DNA from: Phycisphaerae bacterium
Lineage (GTDB): Bacteria > Planctomycetota > Phycisphaerae > UBA1845
NCBI GenBank assembly: GCA_029260015.1
Contig: JAJDEB010000032.1
Coordinates: 186,001 to 250,000, forward strand
Length of the DNA: 64,000 nucleotides
Direction: 5' to 3'
The notes under the pieces are model-generated. The model was given only the letters and a program-made list of their open reading frames with translations. It was not told the origin of the DNA and ran no database searches. Position 1 is the stretch's first letter. Each line of letters starts with the position of its first letter. Position numbers and translations under genes: made by a program. Below, one piece after another: positions 17,607 through 27,258 of the stretch.

Positions 17607-17785
17607 CTCGACAGTCGCCATCCTAGCCACTGCCCACGCCAGCCGACCAAAGGTTCTCCCCTCCGAATGATCGCTGGTCTACTTAATTTCCCCTATGATA
17701 CCGGCCACGGGTTGCCCGGGTCAACCGCCCGTTCAAGCGACCTTCAAAGGGTTGACGGAAGCAATATGGACATGTTTGGGATTTG

Positions 17786-18832
17786 ATGGGATCGATGCCT
17801 CAGTCGTGTGAAATCGCCAATTCACGTATCGTAAGACCAATTCGGATCGGTCCGCTTGAAATCGCCCATCCCTTCGTGCAAGCCGCTTTGAGCGGTTACA
17901 CGGACTTGGCCATGCGGCGGATCGCCCGGTTGCATGGGGCGGCGTACTGTATCAACGAGGTCGTCCTGGACAAGTCGGTGCTGCATGACGGGCCCTGGCA
18001 GCGAAAACTCCTGACCGTTGCACCCGACGATCATCCCGTAGGGGCGCAGTTGATGGGCGGTGATCCGACGACGTTTGGGCCGGCGGCTGATCGGATGGTG
18101 AGCGCCGGTTACGACGTGATCGATATCAATTTCGGATGCCCAGCCCCCAAAGCTCAGAATCGCTGTCGCGGTGGTTTTCTATTGTCGGAACCGGAGACGG
18201 CATCGGCGTTTGTCCGCAATGTTGTGGATGCGGTGGGTGGTCGAGCTCCGGTGACATTGAAGATGCGGCGCGGTTTGAATGATACCGTCGAAAGCGAGCG
18301 CAACTTTTTTGAGATTCTAGATCTGGCGTTTTCGCTCGGTGTTGCAGCAATTACCGTGCATGGCCGTTCAGTTGAACAGCGTTACAAGGGACCGAGCGAT
18401 TGGCGTTTCTTAGCACGCGTCAAAGAACATGCCGGATCACGAACCGTTTTGGGTAGTGGCGATCTGTTCGCCGCCGAGGACTGCATCCGCATGATGGAAC
18501 AGACCGGCGTCGATGGCGTGACCATCGCGCGAGGGTCGATGGGCAATCCGTGGATCTTCAATCAGTGTCTGCAATTGGCAAGCGTCGAATGTGACGCCAA
18601 TTCATTGATTGCCCCGACGATCCAACAACAGCGCGATACGATCATTCGCCATTTCGAGGAAACCGCGAAACTCCACGGCCACGAGAAGGCCGGCAAGCTC
18701 ATGGGCAAGTTCGGCGTCCGCTACGCATCGCATCACCCCAAGCGCAAAAGAGTCCGCGAAGCCTTCAGCCGCGGCAGTTCCACCGAACAATTCCTGGAAG
18801 TCATCCGAATTTGGTACGACGAGTACCGGTAG
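17786..18832 (+). CDS. dus: tRNA-dihydrouridine synthase
   Basis: An FMN-dependent enzyme that reduces uridine in the tRNA D-loop, a TIM barrel with a C-terminal helical domain. Visible are QAALSGYTDLAMRRIAR, VGAQLMGGDPTTF and the active-site segment DVIDINFGCPAPKAQNR, whose Cys is the catalytic acid in the family. VTLKMRRG and ITVHGR (FMN-phosphate side) follow, then DGVTIARGSMGNPWIF. About 348 residues is usual. TTG, ATG and a second ATG lie close together at the start (17783, 17786, 17795), none with a strong ribosome site. The stop TAG belongs to the following hairpin repeat. Confidence 0.93.
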   Translation: MGSMPQSCEIANSRIVRPIRIGPLEIAHPFVQAALSGYTDLAMRRIARLHGAAYCINEVVLDKSVLHDGPWQRKLLTVAPDDHPVGAQLMGGDPTTFGPAADRMVSAGYDVIDINFGCPAPKAQNRCRGGFLLSEPETASAFVRNVVDAVGGRAPVTLKMRRGLNDTVESERNFFEILDLAFSLGVAAITVHGRSVEQRYKGPSDWRFLARVKEHAGSRTVLGSGDLFAAEDCIRMMEQTGVDGVTIARGSMGNPWIFNQCLQLASVECDANSLIAPTIQQQRDTIIRHFEETAKLHGHEKAGKLMGKFGVRYASHHPKRKRVREAFSRGSSTEQFLEVIRIWYDEYR

Positions 18833-18892
18833 GGTGGGCCGTGCCCACCGCAGTTTGATCGCCAACGACATGGTGGGCACGGCCCACCCTAC
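18829..18892. repeat. GTAGGGTGGG inverted repeat, copy 2
   Basis: A perfect 21-bp inverted repeat (GTAGGGTGGGCCGTGCCCAC plus one base) with a 22-base loop, between convergent dus and the DUF4139 gene. The first arm supplies the dus stop codon, and the second arm ends four bases before the stop of the minus-strand gene. Confidence 0.92.
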
Positions 18893-18895
18893 GGA

Positions 18896-21004
18896 TTACT
18901 TCACCGTTAGGTTATTCAGATAATCCGCGAGCGACTGGCGCTGTTGGTTGGCATCTGCTTGCAACTTGGCGACGGTGGACTGTTCCTTTTCGATCGTTGT
19001 TTCCTGATTGTTTAGTTTGGTCAGCAGGCGGGTGTAATATTCGCTGGACTGTTGGACCGATCTCATGTTGTCGCGGATGCGTTCCTGTTCTTTGGTGATG
19101 CTCTCGATGCGGTCGCGGTGTTGTTGCAGGCTTGATTCGGTTGTGCTCAAGATTTGCTTGAGGTGCATGGCCTTTTCGACGGCATTGCGGACTGTCTCGG
19201 GAATCTCCTTTGCGCGAATGAAAAACTCAAGACGATTGATGTCGCTGGATATCAAGGCAATCTGCTCCTCGCGAACGTATTCCTGGGTCACCTTGAAGTC
19301 GGTCGTTGCACCCGCTTCGACCTTGGTCTTGAAGCGATACAATTCTTCAGTGGTTTCAAATGGCTCAGCCGAATCGACAAGTTTCCAGTTGGCGTTTCTC
19401 GATTGTTCCATGACGAGAGTCTTGTTGCGACTGCCCTTGTTTTCGATCGCGTAGATTTGCGAGTGCGTCAGTTTGTGTTTGAGAACCAACACACCGTTGA
19501 CCAGGCTCCCCGTTTGGAGCGCGTTGGTGGCGTTGGACTTCGTCGCATCCACGCGAACGTCGAGGTCCACGGCGTAACTGAGCAGTCGCGATTGCCCCGG
19601 TGGGAAGTGATCGATCTGAGCATCGCCGGCATACCCGCCGTCATCAAGAACAGTGATCGGGCCTTGCGGTAAATCCTTGCCAGTCGAATTGGTCAACCGT
19701 GCGCCATTGAGCGGATGTTTGGCCAGTACGCTTTGGTTGTAGATGCTCACCCGCTCGACATCGATGTCATCAGTGACAATCGGAATCATCGCCGACCGCT
19801 GGCGGGGGAGCGTGACACCAGCGACTTTGTACTGAAACAACTCGCCCATGTCGGCTGCATCGGCCAATGATGAGATGCTTTCGGCGTAATAGTCTTCGTC
19901 GCTCACAGAAGAAAACGGCGCTCCCCCACGCACGAATGCGGCGTCCGCCGATCGGTCATTCTTGACTTCCGACCTCCGTCTCATTTTTGCGGAACGCATT
20001 GGGGACGGAGCACTTGCAGCCGCACCGCCCGAAAATGGGTGGCCGCCTCCGATTCCACCGCCCGAACCACCTCCCACGCCACCTTCATAGGTCTGCGGCG
20101 CCAAGCTTGCGTATAGCTCCGGCTGCACGACTGGGCGGCGGATGTATAGCGGTTGGTATAAGTCTTGGACAAACGAGATGGGGCGGCCACTGACCAGCGA
20201 TAATTCTACGTTGCTCCAGTCGCTTTCGGTTTGATTCTCGACTACGGCCCAGCCTTGCAGCGAACCGCTGGCATCCTTCAATTCTGCATCCGGCATCATC
20301 AGCCGATAAGTCGTCTTCCAGATCGGCGTTTCGACGACATATCCCAACCGTACGCGCCTTGCTCCGTCGCCGGAAAATTCGATCGTGACGGGTTTCTTGT
20401 CCTGGTCGCGCGATTGGGCCAGTGCCAACAGCGCTTTGTTGAGTTCGTCCTGCAACTCCTTGTCCTGCAATTCGATTTTCGAGACGTCATTTAGATCGAC
20501 TGAGCGAATCGTTCCGCCTTCGATGATGTTGAGCACCCACGTTTCGATGAATTCGTCATCGGTCACCTTGCGCTTCTTTTTCTCCAACCCGAGGATCGTT
20601 CCTTCAATCTTGGTGCCTTGCGATTCGACGGTCAGGTCTGAACCGCGAAGCTGATTGAGCAGTTCACCCAGCGACGGATTGGTTCGGATGTCCACCTGAA
20701 AGCTACGCAGCGTTTTGGAAAGCGGGTCCTGTGATGGGTAGATGACGCTGCCGATTCTCCCGCCGTCCAAATCCTGCAAGACCAGTGACTTGAGAATGTC
20801 GTTGATCTGTTCGGTCTTGAAGCGAAGCTCGGTCTTGGCGTTGCCCTCAACCTTGCCACGATGCTCGAAAAATCCAACCCCGCTGCTGAACAAGACCACC
20901 CGTTCGACGGGCACATCGGTTTGCACTTCCGTGCCAGCGCGGGCAAGCGGGGCGATCACCATGTGCAGGGCAAATACGGCAATGAATCGGCGATACGGTG
21001 ACAT
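18896..21004 (-). CDS. DUF4139 domain exported protein (MuiA-like)
   Basis: A 702-residue protein with a signal peptide (MSPYRRFIAVFALHMVIAPL, cut near ARA). The N-terminal part (VPVERVVLFSSGVGFFEHRG) and the region RVRLGYVVETPIWKTTYRLM with WAVVENQTESDWSNVELSLV are typical of DUF4139/mucoidy-inhibitor-like proteins. A Gly-rich low-complexity stretch lies near residues 325-350. The last 100 residues form a predicted coiled coil with many Gln, Glu and Arg (EQERIRDNMRSVQQSSEYYT). The ATG at 21004 has AAGGAT upstream and replaces a longer frame lacking a signal. Function unknown; probably an envelope-facing structural protein. Confidence 0.85.
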   Translation of the reverse strand: MSPYRRFIAVFALHMVIAPLARAGTEVQTDVPVERVVLFSSGVGFFEHRGKVEGNAKTELRFKTEQINDILKSLVLQDLDGGRIGSVIYPSQDPLSKTLRSFQVDIRTNPSLGELLNQLRGSDLTVESQGTKIEGTILGLEKKKRKVTDDEFIETWVLNIIEGGTIRSVDLNDVSKIELQDKELQDELNKALLALAQSRDQDKKPVTIEFSGDGARRVRLGYVVETPIWKTTYRLMMPDAELKDASGSLQGWAVVENQTESDWSNVELSLVSGRPISFVQDLYQPLYIRRPVVQPELYASLAPQTYEGGVGGGSGGGIGGGHPFSGGAAASAPSPMRSAKMRRRSEVKNDRSADAAFVRGGAPFSSVSDEDYYAESISSLADAADMGELFQYKVAGVTLPRQRSAMIPIVTDDIDVERVSIYNQSVLAKHPLNGARLTNSTGKDLPQGPITVLDDGGYAGDAQIDHFPPGQSRLLSYAVDLDVRVDATKSNATNALQTGSLVNGVLVLKHKLTHSQIYAIENKGSRNKTLVMEQSRNANWKLVDSAEPFETTEELYRFKTKVEAGATTDFKVTQEYVREEQIALISSDINRLEFFIRAKEIPETVRNAVEKAMHLKQILSTTESSLQQHRDRIESITKEQERIRDNMRSVQQSSEYYTRLLTKLNNQETTIEKEQSTVAKLQADANQQRQSLADYLNNLTVK

Positions 21005-21133
21005 TAGGTATCCTTTCAGGATTGGGACCGCAAATCGGACAATCTGGTCAAACGCTATGGTATTGGACACGCCTCATCGCCGAAAGTTTCAACGGATTCA
21101 GAATCGATCGGCCAACATGTGTCTACACCAAAA

Positions 21134-21164
21134 AACGCGGCTGGGAGCGAATCCCAGCCGCGTT
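21134..21164 (-). terminator. Intrinsic terminator of TPR lipoprotein gene
   Basis: A 13-bp perfect inverted repeat (AACGCGGCTGGGA) with a five-base loop, followed on the minus strand by a T-run. It lies 33 bases after the stop of the TPR lipoprotein gene. Confidence 0.88.
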
Positions 21165-21197
21165 GATTTTCAATTTTGAATTCGAGCATGGAGCGGG

Positions 21198-23285
21198 TTA
21201 ATCTTCAACCGCCTCCATCTCGACGACTTCAACGTCTTCTTCAATCTTGGAAGAGTCACTGTTGTCTGCGTCGTTGTCGCTTGCTTCTTCCGCAAGCGTC
21301 ATTTCGAGAACTGCCGGCTCGATAGCTTTTGCCGGTGCCGCTTTTTGGGTCTTGGCACTCTTCGGCATGCCCTGCGTCTGTGGCTTGGGCGTTTGCGGCT
21401 TGGGTGCCGGAGCGGCGGGGGCCATTCCGACTTTGCCCATGGACTTCACTTCGACGTCGTCCGAATTCGACTTGTGCGTCGCGGTGCGGGCTTTCTTCGG
21501 CGCGGTGGTCGTGCCTGGTGCAACGGGCTCGACCGATTCGATTTCCGAGAGGTCCGCCGTCATCGATGCATTGTTCTGCGGTTCTACCGGCGTGCTGGAT
21601 GACGCGCTTCGCTGCTGCGTTTCGACGCGTTGATACTGCCGTCCCGTGTTTCCGCTCGGGGCATATGATTCCTCCACGGGCGTGGCTTCGAGGACGAGAG
21701 CGTTTGAAGTCTTCGGCTGAGTCGTCGCGACGTTCTGAGTTCGGACGGGTCGGGCGATTGGCTTGATTTGAGCCGGTGCCTCTGATTGCGACTGGTTTGA
21801 TTCAGCCTGCTCGGCTGTGACGAATACGGGGGCGACCGGAAGAATCTCCGTTGACGAATCGCTCTGCAGTGTGTTGGTCGGCTGAGTCCGGACGAAGTGC
21901 GAATGATCCCACTCTACGGAATCATCTGCCTGAGAGTCGTCCTGCTCGCTCGTCTCGCCCGATTCGGTAGTTTCCGTCGATGCTACTTCGACGTTGGACG
22001 ACTCCAATGATTCCGCTTCTTCATCGTCGGTTGAATCAACCGTGCTCACGACCGGATGGGTTTCGTAGGTTTCGACCGTCGAATTGTTTGACCATTGCTG
22101 CGTCTGGCTTGAACCGGAAGCCGCCTGCTCGTCGCTGCTTGACGCGCTGTCTTGCACGAATACCGATGGGGTATCCTGATGCTGCGTTTCGAATTGCGTG
22201 GGTGAGCCTTCGACCGGCTCCATCGGCTGGATAGCGGCCGAGTTCGTCACGGGTTCGTTTGAGTACTGTGTGTTTGAATACTGTAAACCGGAGTCTTGCG
22301 AACCAGGATCCTGCGTTGAATCAAACGACTGAGTATTCGTCGAAGGATTCGACCACGATGCGGTCTGTGCATTTGACTTTGATTGTGCGTTTGATTGCGA
22401 CGATGCTACCGGTTGTGAACTTGCCGCATTGAATGACTGAGGCTCGGCCGGCTGCATGGCGAACGACTGATTTGTACGCGTCCGATTGTTGACCGGCTGC
22501 TGCTGCGACTGGTTTGATGAAGCAAATTCAGTCGATTGCGGGCTACCGCTGTCGAGTTGATATTCGCGGGTTCGGACCATTTGCAGCTTCATGCGATCAA
22601 GCTGCTGCTTGGCGATGGTCATATCTGGTTTGCGTTTCAGTGCGGTCGCAAAGGCGCTGGCTGCCTCCTCGTAACGCTGGGCGCTACGGTACAGAAGTCC
22701 GAGGTTGTAATACGCCTCGGGTTCGGGGACAGCCAGTCGGAACTCCCCCAGGGATTCATCGAATCTGTTCAATTTGGAGAGCGCCATCGCAAGGTTGACG
22801 CGTGCTCGGACGAAAGATGGGTCGAGCTTCAAGGTGTTGCGAAACTCGGCTTCAGCGTCATACCATCGTTCCTGCATGACGTAGCAGAAACCCAGGTTGT
22901 TGCGCGCCTGCGGTGAGTTCGGCCACAGTTCCACCGCCTTCTGCAGGTATTGCTCAGCCTGCGGGTAGTGCGCCTGCTTGGCGTAGATCATGCCCAATCG
23001 GCTGAGCGATGGCACATGGTCCGGATCGCGCATCAGGGCTTTTTTATATTGCTTCGCCGCCCGGACAGCCGCACCTTGCTTCTCGAACAACCTGCCAGCC
23101 GCGTAGTGCGTTTGCGGCATGATGCTCGGTGTTTCTTCCAGTTCAGCCCCAGCGAGCGCTGACGGGTCCGCAGAATTCCAGTTGCTCTGCGATTGGCTGG
23201 ATACGAACTCTGTTTTTTCTGAACAGCTCGTAAGCAGAACAACGCTCACGGCCAAGATCGAATAAATGCTGGCTTGTTGTTTCAC
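21198..23285 (-). CDS. TPR-repeat lipoprotein with Ser/Gln-rich low-complexity tail
   Basis: The GTG at 23285 gives a lipoprotein signal (KQQASIYSILAVSVVLLTSC) with LLTSC as lipobox; GGTAGG precedes it. Residues about 40-220 hold four to five TPR units (for example RLFEKQGAAVRAAKQYKKAL and NNLGFCYVMQERWYDAEAEF), which bind protein partners. The following 440 residues are disordered, made of Ser, Gln, Asn, Thr and Glu, with near-repeats such as QYSNTQYSNE, and the last 40 are strongly acidic. Probably an anchored scaffold. No enzyme motif. It is transcribed ahead of a terminator and behind a second lipoprotein gene. Confidence 0.85.
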   Translation of the reverse strand: MKQQASIYSILAVSVVLLTSCSEKTEFVSSQSQSNWNSADPSALAGAELEETPSIMPQTHYAAGRLFEKQGAAVRAAKQYKKALMRDPDHVPSLSRLGMIYAKQAHYPQAEQYLQKAVELWPNSPQARNNLGFCYVMQERWYDAEAEFRNTLKLDPSFVRARVNLAMALSKLNRFDESLGEFRLAVPEPEAYYNLGLLYRSAQRYEEAASAFATALKRKPDMTIAKQQLDRMKLQMVRTREYQLDSGSPQSTEFASSNQSQQQPVNNRTRTNQSFAMQPAEPQSFNAASSQPVASSQSNAQSKSNAQTASWSNPSTNTQSFDSTQDPGSQDSGLQYSNTQYSNEPVTNSAAIQPMEPVEGSPTQFETQHQDTPSVFVQDSASSSDEQAASGSSQTQQWSNNSTVETYETHPVVSTVDSTDDEEAESLESSNVEVASTETTESGETSEQDDSQADDSVEWDHSHFVRTQPTNTLQSDSSTEILPVAPVFVTAEQAESNQSQSEAPAQIKPIARPVRTQNVATTQPKTSNALVLEATPVEESYAPSGNTGRQYQRVETQQRSASSSTPVEPQNNASMTADLSEIESVEPVAPGTTTAPKKARTATHKSNSDDVEVKSMGKVGMAPAAPAPKPQTPKPQTQGMPKSAKTQKAAPAKAIEPAVLEMTLAEEASDNDADNSDSSKIEEDVEVVEMEAVED

Positions 23286-23403
23286 GATACCTACCCCAGT
23301 TTCACAAAGTAGCAGTTCTGTCGCGTTTCCGTTTATCAATCGCATTCACAGCGGCGGTTGAGGATGACACAACACGCGTTTCGTTTCTATTGATGGGCGC
23401 GCC

Positions 23404-23940
23404 TTACGGTGCCGGTGGCGGACCGGCCTGTGCGCCCGCAGTCGATGCACCACCCGTCTGCGAAGCGGTATTTGCCGGAGCGTTCAGTTTGATTTCGATG
23501 GCGCGATTCGCGTCCATACCGGTGCTGCGGGCCATGCCTGCTTCAACGTTGATGTTCGCCGTATCGAATCCTGCCGCGTTGAGAAATTCCCGTACCGCGT
23601 TGAGTCGTCCGGTGATCAGGAATTCGTCGGTCGATGCGGTTTCGTAGCGAATCGTTCCGCCCGAGATACTGAGCAGTTCGCCCATGCGCATCAACGTGCG
23701 AATGCCGAGTCCGCTGAGTTCGGCAATGTGTGGTTCAAAGTGAATGTCCGCCACGGATGAATCATGCATCATGGCGTTGTCATTCATATAGATGAAATTC
23801 TTCCCCAACTCATGGGGACGATCGGAGTCACCTTGCGGTGGCGCGTTAAGGCGCTCGTGACGTTTGTCGCATCCAAAGATCGCCAGCGATACGCCCAAAG
23901 CGGACATCCAAACGGTACCGCGATAAGCTCGATTCAACAT
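23404..23940 (-). CDS. Putative lipoprotein, unknown family
   Basis: Encodes 178 residues. A basic start and hydrophobic core (GTVWMSALGVSLAIFGC) end in a lipobox-like Cys. GAAAAAGGAG lies just upstream of the ATG. The middle (MMHDSSVADIHFEPHIAELS, then GIRTLMRMGELLSISGG) has the look of a compact alpha/beta domain of the kind seen in envelope-binding proteins. The C-terminus is Ala/Gly/Pro-rich. I recognise no family. It lies upstream of and in the same direction as the TPR lipoprotein, 119 bases apart, so they may share a promoter. Confidence 0.75.
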   Translation of the reverse strand: MLNRAYRGTVWMSALGVSLAIFGCDKRHERLNAPPQGDSDRPHELGKNFIYMNDNAMMHDSSVADIHFEPHIAELSGLGIRTLMRMGELLSISGGTIRYETASTDEFLITGRLNAVREFLNAAGFDTANINVEAGMARSTGMDANRAIEIKLNAPANTASQTGGASTAGAQAGPPPAP

Positions 23941-24413
23941 GGTCTAACTCCTTTTTCAAACGCGACCGCACAACCTGACCCGATTTGGTTTACGGCGGTT
24001 ATGTGTCAAATGATTGAGGGCCTGTGGGCTGGGTAGTTGTGTTTACCTTCGTATATACGCCAGCCGGATGCACGGGCGTCCTTCATTCAATTTTCCATCC
24101 TGTTTATCGGTCACCGCTTGGTCCATCTTCCGAAGTTTGCAAACCATCTGAATCGAGAAAAATTTGCGCGGTGCGCAGACCGCCGCAGAATACGCTTGGA
24201 CCCACCGCATGCGTGGGGAACTTACGGGGGGGCGTTTGTTAGAATCGCTATCGACAGCACTGAAAACGCCTATCGTGTTCGCAGGCGTGACGCCTTGACG
24301 GAATCACATCGATGCGCGATGATCCGCGCCCCGAAACGAAGGCTCGTCGCCTTCATGGCAACGAAGAAGAATTAAAGAGAAATTGACCAAAGAGAAAATG
24401 GAGGTCTCCAGCG
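23941..24413. other. Divergent intergenic region upstream of tpx
   Basis: About 470 bases with no gene recognised. Two small hairpins can be drawn: ACGCCT/AGGCGT around 24269-24291 and GAAGGC-TCGTC-GCCTTC near 24339-24355. Both would lie in the tpx leader or promoter. No known regulator box is evident. Confidence 0.4.
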
Positions 24414-24929
24414 ATGGCAGAGCGAGCAGGTGCAGTCACATTCAAGGGCGGTCCCATGACGTTGGTGGGCAATGAAGTCAAAGTCGGTGACCCGGCACCC
24501 GCATTCAAGGTGACTGGCCAGGATATGAGTGACATCACCAACGCTGATTATGCCGGCAAGGTGCTGGTGCTTTCAGTTGTACCCAGTCTCGATACCCCGG
24601 TGTGCGCGACGCAAACCAAAAAGTTCAATGAGAAAGCTTCCGAGCTTTCGGGCGATGTCGGAATCCTCACCGTCAGCCTCGACCTACCGATGGCGGCGAA
24701 GCGTTTCTGCGGCGCCGAAGGCATCGAAGCCGTCAAGACCGGTAGCGATTTTAAGCATCTCGGATTTGGCGAAGGTTTTGGCGTGAAGATCAAGGAACTC
24801 GGTTTGCTGTGTCGCGCCGTGTTCGTCGTCGGTAAGGATGGCAAAGTCGTTCACGCCCAGTACGTCGGTGAAGTCGCTGAAGAACCGAATTACGACGCCG
24901 TCATGGATGCGGTCAAAGCCGCCCTGTAG
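24414..24929 (+). CDS. tpx: Thiol peroxidase
   Basis: Tpx is an atypical two-Cys peroxiredoxin that reduces organic hydroperoxides with thioredoxin. Cys64 in SLDTPVCATQTKKF is the peroxidatic residue within the TxxC active site, and Cys99 in KRFCGAEG is the resolving one; both sit where E. coli Tpx has Cys61 and Cys95. Length 171 is normal. A GGAGGT site precedes the ATG. Cytoplasmic by lack of a signal. The TAG stop is part of the hairpin repeat at 24926. Confidence 0.97.
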   Translation: MAERAGAVTFKGGPMTLVGNEVKVGDPAPAFKVTGQDMSDITNADYAGKVLVLSVVPSLDTPVCATQTKKFNEKASELSGDVGILTVSLDLPMAAKRFCGAEGIEAVKTGSDFKHLGFGEGFGVKIKELGLLCRAVFVVGKDGKVVHAQYVGEVAEEPNYDAVMDAVKAAL

Positions 24930-24989
24930 GGTGGGTCGTGCCCACCATTCAATATTCGTGCGAACGACGGTGGGCACAGCCCACCCTAC
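24926..24989. repeat. GTAGGGTGGG inverted repeat, copy 3
   Basis: Arms of 21 bp with two mismatches, 22-base loop. Here both convergent genes stop inside the repeat: tpx uses the TAG in the left arm, and the minus-strand TPR gene uses the TAG in the right arm. Confidence 0.92.
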
Positions 24990-27067
24990 TCGCCGCGACT
25001 CTGCAACCAATTTATTGCGGGGCTATTATCAGAATCAATCTCAAGCAGCCGTCTGAAATAGGCGGCTGCTTCTTTGCGCTTACCTTGCGACTCGCGAATT
25101 CGTCCGAGGCGATCGAGTGCGTTGATAACGCCCATTCCCTTCGGATCCATGTTCGTTTCGAGCTTGAGCGCTGCCTCGTATTCCAGCGACGCATTGTCCC
25201 ATTGTTCCAATCGCATGTAGAGCGTACCGAGCGCTCGGTGATATTTGGGGTGAGTGACTTGGCCGGAACGAGTTCGCTCCTGCACGCATTTGCGGAATGC
25301 TCCCAACGCTTCCTGAATACGGCCGGCTTCAACTAATGTGTTTCCCATCGCAAAGTAGAGATCGGGCAGTTGCGGCTGAATGGCGATGGCTTGTTTGTGC
25401 AGTTCGATCAATGGCTCGTAGTCGGACGATTGCGGATTTACAGGAAGCTTTTCCCGAAGTGCCAGCGATAGATTGGTCAAGAGGGAGGCATTCTTCGGGT
25501 CGATCTCGCGAGATGTTTCGTAATGTTCGATGGCTTTGTCGATATTGCCGCGCTGCTTTTCGAGTAGGCCCAGGTTCATTTGCGCGATTGCGCAGTTCGG
25601 CTCAACTTTTACAGAGTGCGACCAAAGTGCGTAGGAATCTTTCCAATGTGTGCTCTGTCTCCACGTCAGGTTCGCGAAAATCGTCAGGATGACTAGCGCT
25701 ACGGCGCTGGGTATCGCAGCATTGGGTGCGAGTGTTTGGTGGTCTCGACGGTGAACCAGGAATATCCAGCCAAATCCGAACGCGATCGCCCACGGAATGC
25801 AGCCGAGGTACGCGTATTTGTCAGCAACGAGTTGCGGGCCGCTTTGGGCGATTCCGAGAATAGGACTCAGCACACCGACATAACAAATCGCCATTACAAC
25901 CAGACCGGGAAATCGTTTTCGATATCGAAATAAGGCGACGCCTGACGCGATGACAATGATGGCTGCGACGATGTAACGAAGGGCGAACGGATTGTTGTCC
26001 GGTGGTAATGGAACCAAGGCAGTCAGGTTGATCGGGACCAACGTCTTGTAAGAATACCAGAACAGTCCGTAGAAAAACTGGGCGATGCGATCATCGACTC
26101 CCCACTCAGCCAGAGACTTCATGGTGTCGCGCTGATCAGCTTGTGCAGCTTTTGCGAACATAGCAAACGTGAAAGCGAGTATGAAGAACGGGATTTTCTC
26201 GACCAACACGCTGGCGATTCTCTTGCCGGACCAGCCCGCCCGACCGCCAATTCGTCGTAGCGGATATACGTCCATCACGAGCATGACGGCAGGCAGCGTG
26301 ATTCCCCATGCTTTGGAGAGCAGCGATAAAGCCAGCAGCACGATGGAGACGACATAGAACGTTGCCTTCAATCCGTTCCAACGATTCACCAACACATAAC
26401 GCAAGTAGAAGTACAAACACGGAATCAAAAACATCGCCGACAGCACGTCGCGCCGTTCGGTGACCCAAACCGCATTTTCAACACGAAGCGGATGGCATCC
26501 AAAAAATAACGCTGCAAAGGCGGCAGCAACGGGCGTGAGGTAATCTTCACCCTTGGGCGGATTGCGCAGCCAAACCGTGAGTATTAATCGGGCGAGTAAG
26601 TAAAACGCCACCACGGTGACAACGTGATACAGAAGATTGGTCAGGTGAACGATCTTGGGGTCGAGACCGCGAACGTATCGCTCTCGTGATTCCTCATCCA
26701 AACCGGTAAGTCGCGATTGACTGATCGAGTAGTCGATCGCGTACGACATCCAGGTCAGCGGATGGTAATGTCCCATCTTATTTTCGGTGAACATCCAACC
26801 GACATGCTTGGAGGTGAAACCGCGAATGTGCGGATTGTCGGTGATGACTTTGTCGTCGTCCCAGTTGGTGAAACCGGCATCGAGCGCCGGGAGAAACGTG
26901 ACGAACGTACATATCGCGATGAGCACGGGGATGGCAACGCGTATCGACAACGGGGCGGCCTGCGTGTCATTCCAGTGCGACAGGTCAACAAGATCGCCGC
27001 GCAACTCTTGCGGGTCGTGCTTTTCGCGACGGGAGCGAGATCTGGATTTGGAGGCTCGTTTTGCCAT
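24986..27067 (-). CDS. Multi-pass membrane protein with C-terminal TPRs (TMTC/GT-C-like)
   Basis: 693 residues. After a basic Arg/Lys/Ser-rich head comes a hydrophobic region of about ten helices. Its first periplasmic loop reads FTNWDDDKVITDNPHIRG, with the paired acidic residues characteristic of TMTC-like GT-C glycosyltransferases, and HPLTWMSYAIDY follows. The last 230 residues carry TPRs (CAIAQMNLGLLEKQRGNIDK, FAMGNTLVEAGRIQEALGAF). The architecture fits a protein O-glycosyltransferase or a related scaffold; substrate unknown. ATG 27067 has AGGA upstream. The promoter region is shared with the divergent gene at 27259. Confidence 0.82.
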   Translation of the reverse strand: MAKRASKSRSRSRREKHDPQELRGDLVDLSHWNDTQAAPLSIRVAIPVLIAICTFVTFLPALDAGFTNWDDDKVITDNPHIRGFTSKHVGWMFTENKMGHYHPLTWMSYAIDYSISQSRLTGLDEESRERYVRGLDPKIVHLTNLLYHVVTVVAFYLLARLILTVWLRNPPKGEDYLTPVAAAFAALFFGCHPLRVENAVWVTERRDVLSAMFLIPCLYFYLRYVLVNRWNGLKATFYVVSIVLLALSLLSKAWGITLPAVMLVMDVYPLRRIGGRAGWSGKRIASVLVEKIPFFILAFTFAMFAKAAQADQRDTMKSLAEWGVDDRIAQFFYGLFWYSYKTLVPINLTALVPLPPDNNPFALRYIVAAIIVIASGVALFRYRKRFPGLVVMAICYVGVLSPILGIAQSGPQLVADKYAYLGCIPWAIAFGFGWIFLVHRRDHQTLAPNAAIPSAVALVILTIFANLTWRQSTHWKDSYALWSHSVKVEPNCAIAQMNLGLLEKQRGNIDKAIEHYETSREIDPKNASLLTNLSLALREKLPVNPQSSDYEPLIELHKQAIAIQPQLPDLYFAMGNTLVEAGRIQEALGAFRKCVQERTRSGQVTHPKYHRALGTLYMRLEQWDNASLEYEAALKLETNMDPKGMGVINALDRLGRIRESQGKRKEAAAYFRRLLEIDSDNSPAINWLQSRGE

Positions 27068-27258
27068 GATCCTGCGACGGTTGTATTCGTCCAAATGTTG
27101 AAACGGACAAGTTAGCGATACCCGTCTCACCCGTCCAATTCATTTGTCGCAATCAGTCGAAACGACAGTCTATGCTTGTGTGGTTCCGCCCGATCCATAC
27201 ACTGTCCGGCAACTGGTATACGTTTGCCAATGCAATGATAACGATGGAATGAACCCAC

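Noticed and set aside
17440..17782. Cyclic-di-GMP or fluoride riboswitch in the leader between the PEP-CTERM gene and dus
   Set aside because: GGGCAAAGC-like text occurs, but the conserved junction and tetraloop-receptor parts are missing.
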